From positions 1 to 64,000 of the forward strand of contig NZ_JAFFSU010000001.1 of assembly GCF_017948455.1 (NCBI RefSeq): 64,000 nt of DNA. Reading direction: 5' to 3'. The stretch is from Streptomyces sp. GESEQ-4. Lineage in GTDB: Bacteria > Actinomycetota > Actinomycetes > Streptomycetales > Streptomycetaceae. The notes beneath the pieces were generated by a model. It ran no database searches, was not told the DNA's origin, and saw nothing but the letters and a program-made list of their open reading frames with translations. Made by a program: the position numbers and the translations under genes. Position 1 is the first letter of the stretch. Every line of letters begins with the position of its first letter. This document shows, in pieces, positions 25,551 to 33,468 of the stretch.

Positions 25551-25824
25551 TGTCAAGGGCGTGCCAGGCCTGGCCCTGTCTCAGGGTGGGGCGGCGCCTC
25601 GCCCAGCACAGCGCGCCCGCAGCCGCCCAGGTCGCGCGTGCGGACAGGCGGCTGCGCACGTCGGCCGTCCGCCCCTGAACAGTCCCTCGGTTGATGAGTA
25701 AACGTTCGACCCGTTCGACGGCCACCATGGTGTTGTCGAAGCCTTCTTCGGTCAGCGGTCACATGGTGGCTCTGGTCGGCCAACCGGGCTGATGGGGCTG
25801 TCCGCTATCGCACTCGAGCCTCGG
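25551..25824. other. Decayed stretch with one doubtful small ORF
   Basis: A 63-codon frame on the minus strand (25537-25728) gives an Arg-rich peptide (VERVERLLINRG near its start) with no domain I recognise. It overlaps the convergent gene upstream by 14 bases. I see no other supported feature; the stretch adjoins the recombinase fragment. Confidence 0.3.
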
Positions 25825-25998
25825 CTATGTGCCGGTGGGCCTGAGGAAACCGTCGGAGATACGGGAGTTGAAGGCCGGCGCAGGGCCGGCGAGCCGGCCG
25901 GTGACGAAAGCGCTGATGTGCCGGTGCCTGAGTTCGTCCAGCTTGAGGCTGCCGAAGGCGGAGACGAGATCGTTGTGCACGTAGTCCCGGCAGCGGGC
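25825..25998 (-). pseudogene. Tyrosine recombinase (integrase) fragment
   Basis: About 55 codons read RDYVHNDLVSAFGSLKLDEL followed by RHRHISAFV, the N-terminal SAM-like core-binding pattern of actinomycete phage and ICE integrases. A stop precedes it on the 5' side and the similarity ends before TAG at 25825-25827; the catalytic domain is missing. It is a scar of an integrated element at the far end of the accessory region from tRNA-Pro. Confidence 0.6.
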
Positions 25999-26847
25999 CT
26001 ACACCTCGTCGTCAAAGGTGACGACCACCTTCTCGGCCGCTCCCGGCGTCATGGCCAACTCGAAGGCACGGTCGGCCTCCCTGAACGGGACCCGGTGGCT
26101 GATCAGCTTGGCGAACCGCTCGTGGTGCTCCACGATCTCCGGCGTGACCTCGAAGATCTCGGTCGGGTAGCCCTGCGAGGCGATGAGGGTCAGCTCGCTG
26201 CGCAGCATGCCGCCGAGGTCGATGTCGGCGCCCTTCTTCTGTACGGCGACCATGACCAGCTTGGCGCCCCACTTCGCGGCATCGACGGTGGCGTTGAAGA
26301 CGGCGGCGACGCCGGCCGCGTCGATGTAGATGTCGGTGCCCGCTCGCGGCTGGCCCAGCGCGTTGGCCGCCTCGCCGTGCAGCTCGGTCAGCCGGGCGGT
26401 GACGTCCTCCTCGGCGGAGTTGATGACAGCGTCGGCGTCGATGGCCAGCGCCGTCTCCAGCCGCTCGGGGATGACGTCGGCCACCACGACGTGCTTCACA
26501 GCGCGCAGCTTCAGCCAGATCGTGGCACCCAGCCCGATGGGACCGGCGCCGAAGACGACCACCTTGTCGCCCGGCTTCGCCTCGGAGCGGTTGACACAGT
26601 GACGGGCGACCGCCATCGGCTCGTTCAGCGCGGCCACGTCGAAGGGCACCGCGTAGGGGAACACCGCGACGCTCTTGCCGATTTCAGCGTCCTCGATGAG
26701 CAGGTACTCGCTCATGCCGCCCAGCTCGCCGCCGCAGCCGATGATGCCGGACGGGGCGCCCTGCGGGTTGACGACCACACGATCGCCGCCGGCCGGTTCG
26801 TGGCCCAGCGGTATGGAGCGCATCGAGCCGTCGGCCCCGGTCGGCAT
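25999..26847 (-). pseudogene. Zn-dependent alcohol dehydrogenase, N-terminally truncated
   Basis: A 282-residue medium-chain dehydrogenase-like protein; full members have 340-380. The nucleotide-binding VFGAGPIGLGA and following VVVADV strand are intact. The N-terminal catalytic domain is cut: the frame begins just before LGHEPAG and then jumps to GDRVVV, so the Cys and His zinc ligands before GHE and some 15 residues after it are absent. No clear ribosome binding site precedes the ATG. It is probably inactive, though expression as a short protein is not excluded. Confidence 0.65.
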
Positions 26848-27209
26848 GCCGCCGAGGCCCCGACGGGGAGCCGCGGGCTACACCGTCCGGCCTGTTCGCC
26901 GCGGGGGCGTGAACAGGCCGTCGACCACGTCGCGCAGCGGCCGAGGAGCTCGTCGGACGTTGTGTCGTCTACGGTCACGCCCGGACGGTGCCGTTCTCCC
27001 TGCAGAAGTACTTCGCCAAGGGCATGCTCACCGGAGCCATCAAGGGGTGAGGCGATATGCCCCGTGCGCCGTGAGATGAACAGCATCCCGTGTGGGAACA
27101 TCACCGCACAGCCGCTGCCCTTCGGCGTTCCGACCTGATGCCGGCTCGTCGGCCGTCCCATGCGTGATCGGTACGGTGGTACCGGGACGACGGGAGGGGC
27201 GGCGCGGCC
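26848..27209. other. Gap with a C-terminal gene remnant and a small palindrome
   Basis: On the plus strand about 26942-27049 one frame ends in protein-like SLQKYFAKGMLTGAIKG and a TGA, seemingly the last part of a lost gene. At 27169-27184 CGGTAC and GTACCG form an inverted repeat with a 4-base spacer, 25 bases before the MarR gene, a possible operator. No complete gene is seen. Confidence 0.4.
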
Positions 27210-27704
27210 GTGGGTGAGGAAGCGGAGATCAGGACGGCGAAGGACGCCGCCGACCACGAGCTCATCCTGGCGTTCGGGCGGCTGCAGGGGGCGGCGAACC
27301 GGCTGGAGTACATCCTCGGCCGGGCGCTCGAGGTGGAGTGCGGGATCAGCCATCTGATCTTCGAGGTGCTGCTGATCCTCGGGCGAGCGGGTGAGCCGGG
27401 GCTTTCCATGCGGGCCATCGCGCAGGAGCAGGTCCTGACCACCGGCGGCGCCACCCGGCTGGTGGACCGGATGGAGACGGCGGGCCTGGTGACGCGCGCG
27501 GAGTCCCCTGACGACCGGCGCGGCAAGCTGGTGCGACTGACCCCGCTGGGCGAAGAGACGGCCGTACGCGCGTCACTGGTGCACCTGGAGAACATCAAGC
27601 GGTACTTCGTGGAGCCCCTGCCCGTGGCGGACCGCGAGCGGTTCTCGGAGGACCTGCGGATCCTCAGCCACACGGCTCGGGACGTGCTGCCCCGGCTGCC
27701 CTGA
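27210..27704 (+). CDS. MarR-family transcription regulator
   Basis: A 164-residue winged helix regulator of the MarR type, with the recognition helix around TTGGATRLVDRME and the wing SPDDRRGKLVRLTPLG. The GTG at 27210 is preceded by GGGAGG at a rather long distance. It lies upstream of a three-gene set on the same strand with an inverted repeat in between, and is the likely regulator of that set. Confidence 0.88.
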   Translation: MGEEAEIRTAKDAADHELILAFGRLQGAANRLEYILGRALEVECGISHLIFEVLLILGRAGEPGLSMRAIAQEQVLTTGGATRLVDRMETAGLVTRAESPDDRRGKLVRLTPLGEETAVRASLVHLENIKRYFVEPLPVADRERFSEDLRILSHTARDVLPRLP

Positions 27705-27742
27705 ACACGCTCGTGTGTCCCAGTTCACACGGGTCGGGAAAT

Positions 27743-27773
27743 ATCTGACGAGTCAGTTACTGTTTGGTCAGAT
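27743..27773. promoter_or_regulatory. Inverted repeat ATCTGAC-N17-GTCAGAT, probable MarR operator
   Basis: Arms 27743-27749 and 27767-27773 are exact inverted copies, and a second symmetry CTGAC-GA-GTCAG (27745-27756) nests in the left part. It lies between the MarR gene and the DsbA-like gene, 45 bases before the latter's start, where a repressor would block the promoter. Confidence 0.55.
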
Positions 27774-27818
27774 GAATCGCTCGCAACCGGCGGGCGCCCC
27801 TCTCTGCCGAGGTCATCG

Positions 27819-28433
27819 ATGAAGCTCGTCTACGTCTTCGACGCCTACTGCGGCTGGTCGCACGGATTCTCCGGAACCCTGCGCGAGGTCGCCTCCCGTC
27901 ATCCCGGGCTGCCGGTCGAGGTGCTCTCCGGCGGTCTGTTCACCGGGCGGCGCCGGGTGCCGATCCGCGAGTTCGGCTACATCCAGGGCGCCAACGCCAA
28001 GATCGCCGAACTGACCGGCGCCGAGTTCGGCCAGGCGTACGAGGAGTTGCTCGCCGACGGGTCGTTCGTGATGGACTCCGAAGCCGCCGCCCGTGGCTTC
28101 GCGGCCCTGCGTCAGGTGGCCCCCGACCGGGCGGCGGAGCTGGCCACGGCCCTCCAGTCCGCCTTCTACGTCGACGGACACAGCCTGTCCGAGGCGGCCA
28201 CCTACCGGACGGTCGCCCAGGCGGCCGGGCTCGACGCGGATGCTGTCGTCGCCGCCTTCGAAGCGCCCGACGCGCAGGCCGTTGTTCGCGCCGACTTCCG
28301 CCGGGCAGCCGAACTCGGCGTCACCGGGTACCCCACTCTGCTGGCCGGCGACGGCGGCGGCGACTCCGTCGCCCCGCTGGCCTACGGCCACGCCACGGCC
28401 GACGAGGTCGACGAACGCCTCGCCGCTCACTGA
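27819..28433 (+). CDS. DsbA-family (FrnE-like) thioredoxin-fold protein with a CxxS site
   Basis: A 204-residue thioredoxin-fold protein with the helical DsbA insertion. The active-site place reads DAYCGWSHGF, so the usual CxxC is CxxS and only one reactive cysteine remains; the cis-proline loop is GVTGYPTLL. No signal peptide, so it should be cytoplasmic like FrnE-type proteins. It heads a set with MBL and NTF2 genes downstream. Monothiol proteins can act in glutathione- or mycothiol-type transfer or isomerase reactions; the role is unknown. Confidence 0.83.
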   Translation: MKLVYVFDAYCGWSHGFSGTLREVASRHPGLPVEVLSGGLFTGRRRVPIREFGYIQGANAKIAELTGAEFGQAYEELLADGSFVMDSEAAARGFAALRQVAPDRAAELATALQSAFYVDGHSLSEAATYRTVAQAAGLDADAVVAAFEAPDAQAVVRADFRRAAELGVTGYPTLLAGDGGGDSVAPLAYGHATADEVDERLAAH

Positions 28434-28478
28434 TCTTCCCCCCGTCCCCACCCCACCCCTTGCGCAAAGGAACCCGCG

Positions 28479-29285
28479 ATGAGCACGCTCTCCTTCAAGA
28501 TCCTCGACCTCGACTTCCCGGCCGGCAGCAAGAACAAGACCGCCACCCTCGTCACCGGTGAGAACGAGGCCCTGCTGGTCGACGCCGCCTTCACCCGCGC
28601 CGACGGCCACCGCCTCGCCGCCGAGATTCTCGACGCCGGCAAGCAGCTCACCACCGTGTTCGTCAGCCACGCCGACCCCGACTTCTACTTCGGCGCCGAA
28701 GTGATCGCCGACGCCTTCCCCGATGCCGTCTTCGTCGCCACGCCGATCGTCATCGAGCACATCCGGCACTCCTACGAGGGCAAGCTCAAGGCGTGGGCGG
28801 CCCTCGGCCCGAACCTGCCCACCCGCCTGGTCGACCTCACCCCGTTGACCGGCGACCTCACGCTGGAGGGCCACCGCTTCGAGCTCAAGGGCGGCCCGGC
28901 CGGCCTGCCCGACCGCCACTACCTCTGGCAGGCCGAGCACCGCGCCCTTCTCGGCGGCGTCCTGCTCTTCCAGCAAGAGCACGTCTGGGTGGCCGACACC
29001 CCCACCCCCGGCGACCGTGCCGCCTGGATCGACCTGCTGGACGAGATGGCCGCCCTCGACCCGCAACTGGTCGTCCCCGGCCACCGTCTGCCCGACACCG
29101 CCGCCGACGCCTCCGCGATCGCCGCCACCCGCGACTACCTGCTCGCCTTCGAGGAGGAGTTCGGCAAGGCGGCCGACGGTGCCGCGCTGACCGAGGCGCT
29201 CGTCGCCCGCTACCCCGGCAACGGCATGGTGATCGCCGCCCAGATCGGCGCCAAGGTCGCCAAGGGCGAGATGAAGTGGGGCTGA
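28479..29285 (+). CDS. MBL-fold metallohydrolase-like protein with altered metal motif
   Basis: A 268-residue metallo-beta-lactamase fold protein. The strand leading to the metal site is intact (TTVFVSHADPDFYFGAEV), but the canonical HxHxDH reads HADPDF: the second and third ligands are Asp and Phe. Later parts (VVPGHRLPD) fit the family. Metal use or activity may be changed. It follows the DsbA-like gene by 45 bases and precedes the NTF2-like gene by two bases. Confidence 0.82.
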   Translation: MSTLSFKILDLDFPAGSKNKTATLVTGENEALLVDAAFTRADGHRLAAEILDAGKQLTTVFVSHADPDFYFGAEVIADAFPDAVFVATPIVIEHIRHSYEGKLKAWAALGPNLPTRLVDLTPLTGDLTLEGHRFELKGGPAGLPDRHYLWQAEHRALLGGVLLFQQEHVWVADTPTPGDRAAWIDLLDEMAALDPQLVVPGHRLPDTAADASAIAATRDYLLAFEEEFGKAADGAALTEALVARYPGNGMVIAAQIGAKVAKGEMKWG

Positions 29286-29287
29286 CC

Positions 29288-29698
29288 ATGGCCGAGTTCG
29301 CCACATCCACCGCTCCCGCGGATGTCGTACGCCGCCAGTACCTGGCTTCCGCGGCGGGGGACCTGACAGCCCTGCGGGCCACTCTCGCCCCCGACGTGGA
29401 GTGGACCGAGATGGCCGGCTTCCCCCTCGCCGGCACCTACCGCACCCCCGACGGGGTCACCGCCAACGTGATGGAGAAGCTCGGCCAGGACTGGGACGGC
29501 TGGGCCGCCCATGACGACACCTACGTCGTCGACGGCGAGAATGTCGTCGTCCTGGCCCGCTACACGGCCGTCAACCAAGCCACCGGCAAGCCGATCGACG
29601 TCCGTGTCGCCCACCACTTCGTCGTACGTGGTGGACTCATCGTCCGCTTCGAGCAGTTCGTCGACACCGCGCTCGTCCGCGAGGCGATGGCCGACTGA
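29288..29698 (+). CDS. NTF2/SnoaL-like protein
   Basis: A 136-residue alpha+beta barrel protein (LAPDVEWTEMAGFPLAGTYR, then HHFVVRGGLIVRFEQFVD), typical of the SnoaL-like NTF2 group that includes small isomerases, cyclases and stress proteins. ATG 29288 is two bases after the MBL stop codon, so the genes are coupled. Function unknown. Confidence 0.82.
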   Translation: MAEFATSTAPADVVRRQYLASAAGDLTALRATLAPDVEWTEMAGFPLAGTYRTPDGVTANVMEKLGQDWDGWAAHDDTYVVDGENVVVLARYTAVNQATGKPIDVRVAHHFVVRGGLIVRFEQFVDTALVREAMAD

Positions 29699-29741
29699 CG
29701 CGTTCCGTACCACCGCAAGGCAGGAGATCCGCAGGTCCGCT

Positions 29742-29900
29742 GACGACAACGAGGCGCTCGTGATCGCCTGCTACGAGCAGGCGTTCAACGACGACCAGCC
29801 GGAACAGGCCGCCGAAGCCCACCTGGGTGAGCGCCACACCCAGCACAACCCCGAGGCGCACGACGGCCCGCAGGCGTTCGACGGCGTTCTGAGGGCTGCG
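29742..29900 (+). pseudogene. N-terminal fragment of a second SnoaL-like gene
   Basis: About 53 codons read as the start of a SnoaL-like domain (VIACYEQAFNDDQPEQAAE, HTQHNPEAHDGPQAF) and then lose similarity. Without its second half the fold cannot form. A GTG near 29760 would be the only start. It is a decayed paralogue beside the intact NTF2 gene. Confidence 0.5.
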
Positions 29901-30080
29901 GCGGCATCCGTGCCAGGACCAGGTGCGGAGGCCACGTCGTGGGACGCCCCGCCGTTCAACCGCTGCGCACCACTGGCGGTGCTGAGCGCCCGCGCCGAGC
30001 CGCTGACGGACGTCGTGATCACCCGCAGCACGGTCAACAGACGGCGCTTCTTCGAGAAGGGGAGACCGGGCCGCGCGGCA

Positions 30081-31124
30081 TCACGTCGCGCTGCGCTCGC
30101 TCGCCTCTCTCATGTCCCGCTCCACGGCCCGGTTCTGCGCGGTGTCCGGCTGTCCCGCCGTGCTGCCCGGACGTCCGGCGCGGAGCAGTCCGCTCCAGTT
30201 CTCCCGGCTCCAGTCGGCCGGGCCGGTGGTACTCGTGAACTCCTCGACGAGGGAGAGGAACCGCGCGGGGTCGGTGTGGAACGGGAAGTGCCCGGCCCCC
30301 TCGAAGATCTCCAGGCGGCTGCCGGGCATCGCCTCGTGCGCCCCGTACGCGTGCCGTACGGGCACCACGCTGTCCCGGTCGCCCCATATCAGCATCGTGG
30401 GCATGCCCTCGGTGAGGTAGCAGCGGTCGAGCATGGTCACCACCTGGCCGCGCCAGTCGACCACGGCGCGCAGGGTACGGATGAAGGCGCTGCGCGAGGT
30501 CGCGTCGGGAAGCGCGTCCACGAGGGTGAGCAACTCCGGTGCGTCCTGGCCGAGATCGGTGTCGAGGAGTCGCATCAGGTGGGCGAACAGGCGTGCTTGC
30601 ACACCCATGCCTGGCAGGCGCAGCGCGGAGAGCATCAGATGGGCGCCGGGCAGCGACACCGCCCGCAGGACCGGATTCACCTCGCGGCCGACGCCGCCCG
30701 CACTGACCAGGATCAGCCGCTCCGTGCGTTCCGGGAACTGGTACGCGAACTGCATGGCGACGCCGCCGCCGAGCGAGTGCCCGACCAGCGTGGCCTGTTC
30801 GATGTCGAGCGTGGACAGCAGGTCGCGCACCCCGTTCGCATACGCGGCGACCGAGTAGTCGGCCCTGGGCTTGTCCGAGGCGCCGTGGCCGAGCAGGTCG
30901 GGGGCGATCACCGTGTGGGTGCGGGCGAGGTCGGGGATGAGCTCGGCCCAGGTCGCCGAGGAGTCGCCGATGCCGTGGATCAGAACGAGTACCGGGCCCT
31001 GGCCGGCCATGCGGTAGGCACGGCGGTAGCCGTGCACGATGCGGTGGTGCAGCCGTAGTTCTCCGTCGCCCACCGGGCGCAGCCGCTTGATGGGCAGCGG
31101 GCGCTGTCGTGGGTCGTCGACCAC
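30081..31124 (-). CDS. Alpha/beta-hydrolase
   Basis: A 347-residue hydrolase. LIHGIGDSSATW is the oxyanion loop, GHSLGG the nucleophile elbow, GDRDSVVP the acid and GAGHFPFH the histidine, so the triad is complete. GTG 31124 with GGGAGG eight bases before it is chosen; an upstream start would add 58 low-quality residues. The ~50 C-terminal residues after the histidine look disordered. Substrate unknown; esterase or C-C hydrolase are both possible. Confidence 0.85.
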   Translation of the reverse strand: MVDDPRQRPLPIKRLRPVGDGELRLHHRIVHGYRRAYRMAGQGPVLVLIHGIGDSSATWAELIPDLARTHTVIAPDLLGHGASDKPRADYSVAAYANGVRDLLSTLDIEQATLVGHSLGGGVAMQFAYQFPERTERLILVSAGGVGREVNPVLRAVSLPGAHLMLSALRLPGMGVQARLFAHLMRLLDTDLGQDAPELLTLVDALPDATSRSAFIRTLRAVVDWRGQVVTMLDRCYLTEGMPTMLIWGDRDSVVPVRHAYGAHEAMPGSRLEIFEGAGHFPFHTDPARFLSLVEEFTSTTGPADWSRENWSGLLRAGRPGSTAGQPDTAQNRAVERDMREASERSAT

Positions 31125-31484
31125 CGGCTCACCTCCCGTTCCGGGCCGCAGGAAATGCGGCTCCAAACGCTCGGTTACAGCGTAGGGCTCTTGTCCCACA
31201 AGGGATTTCCGTGAGGTTTCGCCTCCGCTAACCGGGCGAACCGACACGTACGGAAAGGGCATTGTCAGTGGCGGACGGCAAGCTGGATCCAGTGCCACCG
31301 CTGTGCGGCGGCGTGGAACCGCTGACCCTTGTGGCGCTGTAGCGCCACAGCCGAGCCGAACCGGGAGAGCCGTCTGTTGCAGACGGTACGGGCCGCGCTG
31401 GACGGCCCGCCCGGTTCGAGCCGAGCCCCCGTCGTGCCGCCCACCGCTCTCGCGGAGGCGGAGCGAGTGCCGACCGCTGCAGGG
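31125..31484. other. Noncoding gap with two hairpins
   Basis: Two stem-loops lie here: GTGGCGCT/AGCGCCAC at 31331-31348 (2-base loop) and CCGTCTG/CAGACGG at 31370-31386 (3-base loop). They stand downstream of the phosphatase gene on its strand and may terminate it. No gene is seen. Confidence 0.5.
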
Positions 31485-32720
31485 TCACAGACGGACCACG
31501 ACGAGAGCGATGTCGTCGTGGCTGCCGCCGGTGACGCCCAGGTGGTCCAGTAGTCCGTCGGCGAGTTCTTGCACCGGGAGGGTGCTGCACCGAGCGAGGG
31601 CGTCGGTCAGCCGGGCCAGGCCGGCGTCGATGTCTTCGTCGCGGCGTTCGATGAGGCCGTCGGTGTAGAGCACAAGGGTGTCTCCCGGCGTGTAGGACAG
31701 GCCGGCCTGAGGGCGGGGGACATGCTCCGGACGTGCGCCCAGCGGCGGGTCGGTGGCCTGGTCCAGCATCTGCCAATTGCCGTCCGGACGGAGCAGTACC
31801 GGCGGAGGGTGACCGGCGTTGCTGTAGATGATCAGTCGGCTGCGCGGGTCGATGAGCACCTTGACCACGGTGGTGGCCAGCGCGCCGTCGACCGCCCGGG
31901 CGTACAGGCCCAGTACCTCCAGGGCCTGGGCCGGGCTGGGAACGGCCCGAATGGCTGCGCTCAAGGCACTGCGCAGCATGCCCATGACGGCAGCAGCCTC
32001 AAGGCCGTGGCCGACCACGTCCCCGACGGCGATGGAGTAGCGGTCGGGCGGCAGATCGACCACGTCATACCAGTCGCCGCACACGTTGAGTGATCCGAGG
32101 GCAGGCAGGTAGCGCACAGCGATGTCCCGGTGCCTGTCCAAGTCGGGCGAGCGCAGCATCACCTCCTGCAGGGCGACGGCGACTTCACGTTCACGGGCAT
32201 GCGCCTGGCGCAGCCGCTCGTTCAGCTGCTCCAGATCATGCGACCGGGCATACACCAGGGCCGCGATCCCTGTTGCCTGGTTGCTCAGTGGCGAGGTGAA
32301 CTCACGGATGACAGGGGAATGCATGAACTCGGTGACATCGTCGGCCCGTGCGATGATCCACTTCACGGTGCCGTCCGGCCGGAGGACGGGGCTGGACATC
32401 CCGCACCACCACCGCTCCTCGAGTTCACCTGGGCGGTCGGCGACGGGAATGTCGAATCGCTGTGGAGCCACCACGTCGGGCTCTCGGGAGTCCAGCACGC
32501 GCTGGAGTGAGGCGCCGAAGTCACGCGCCGCGGCCGGCGCGGCCGGTGTGACTGGAAACGCCTCCAGGATGTACTGCCCGGCCAGTTCTTCGCGGGTCCT
32601 TCCGGTGGCCTGAAGGTAGGCGCGGTTGGCGTAGCGGATCACCAGGTCGGCGTCCAGCACCAGGTACGGATTCGGTGCGGCGTCGAACAGCTCCTCGAAA
32701 TTGATCTCCGCTGGCGTCAC
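31485..32720 (-). CDS. PAS-SpoIIE (PP2C-type) serine phosphatase
   Basis: A 411-residue signalling phosphatase. Residues about 5-130 form a PAS sensor domain (FDAAPNPYLVLDADLVIRYA), a helical linker follows, and about 190-411 a SpoIIE/PP2C domain with metal motifs GDWYDVV, VGDVVGHG, TDGLIE and SHDDIALVVV. Such proteins dephosphorylate anti-anti-sigma factors in partner-switching networks of Streptomyces. No RsbW-type kinase or STAS gene is adjacent. The protein is cytoplasmic. Confidence 0.9.
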   Translation of the reverse strand: MTPAEINFEELFDAAPNPYLVLDADLVIRYANRAYLQATGRTREELAGQYILEAFPVTPAAPAAARDFGASLQRVLDSREPDVVAPQRFDIPVADRPGELEERWWCGMSSPVLRPDGTVKWIIARADDVTEFMHSPVIREFTSPLSNQATGIAALVYARSHDLEQLNERLRQAHAREREVAVALQEVMLRSPDLDRHRDIAVRYLPALGSLNVCGDWYDVVDLPPDRYSIAVGDVVGHGLEAAAVMGMLRSALSAAIRAVPSPAQALEVLGLYARAVDGALATTVVKVLIDPRSRLIIYSNAGHPPPVLLRPDGNWQMLDQATDPPLGARPEHVPRPQAGLSYTPGDTLVLYTDGLIERRDEDIDAGLARLTDALARCSTLPVQELADGLLDHLGVTGGSHDDIALVVVRL

Positions 32721-32933
32721 GCGCGTGACCTGCCGATCTTTACGAGCGCGACCGATTCACCTCTCAACCTACGAGGTCTCCGCCAGCTGCGCCCGCCGGA
32801 CGGAGGAGAAGAGGCTCGTCAAGCACCCTCGGCGTGTCGCCAGGGAGTGTGCGGATTTTTCATATTAACGTCCCGTGACTGTACGAAGTCGATCTCTTAC
32901 AGATCGCGCACACCGCACTCCATCGGAGAGAAC

Positions 32934-33227
32934 ATGCACAAGCTTCGCAAGGCCGCCGTCGTGGTCGTCGCCCTCGGCAGCGTCGGAATCCTGGGCGCCG
33001 GTACCGCCAGCGCCAACGGCCAGGACGGTCACGGCGACAAGGGCAAGGGGCACAAGGTCATGCAGAGCTCCGAATGCAAGTCGCACGACCTGAACATCGA
33101 CATCCTCGGCCAGGTCGGCATCCTCAACGGCCTGCTGGGCAACGCGCTCAACGGCGAGGGCAACGCCGGTGGGCAGAGCAAGCACATCGGCTCGACCATG
33201 GGCTGCAGCAACAGCGTTGGCCACTAA
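32934..33227 (+). CDS. Small secreted Gly/Asn-rich protein with two cysteines
   Basis: A 97-residue protein with a clear signal peptide (KLRKAAVVVVALGSVG, cleavage near ASA/NG at about 27) and a mature part of about 70 residues. A His/Lys-rich start leads to a hydrophobic LNIDILGQVGILNGLLGNAL stretch and a Gly/Asn end; cysteines lie in SSECKS and MGCSN. This recalls short surface proteins of streptomycetes such as chaplins, but the chaplin signature is absent. ATG 32934 has GGAGAG upstream; a strong terminator follows. Confidence 0.75.
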   Translation: MHKLRKAAVVVVALGSVGILGAGTASANGQDGHGDKGKGHKVMQSSECKSHDLNIDILGQVGILNGLLGNALNGEGNAGGQSKHIGSTMGCSNSVGH

Positions 33228-33256
33228 GGGCGCGCTCTAGAACGTGGTGGTCTGCT

Positions 33257-33293
33257 GGGTTGGCCGTCCGGTGAAGTCACGGGCGGCCAACCC
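33257..33293 (+). terminator. Intrinsic terminator of the small secreted protein gene
   Basis: A perfect 10-bp stem (GGGTTGGCCG with CGGCCAACCC) encloses a 17-base loop and is followed by AACTCTTTTCT, a T-rich tail. It lies 30 bases after the stop codon. Confidence 0.8.
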
Positions 33294-33468
33294 AACTCTT
33301 TTCTGCGCATCCGTGCCGTACACCGCGGATTCCTCTTCAAGGAGGCACCGTGAATCCCGGACCGGTGGCGGCCAGTCGTCCCCGGCCGCCACCGACCACC
33401 GGATCCGGGGTGCTTCACCGACCGGGCCGGACGCACCGCCGCTTCAGGCGCGTCCGGCCCGGCGGCTG

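Noticed and set aside
28479..29285. Beta-lactamase or glyoxalase II
   Set aside because: The fold fits, but the HxHxDH metal motif is changed, so a specific enzymatic name is not supported.
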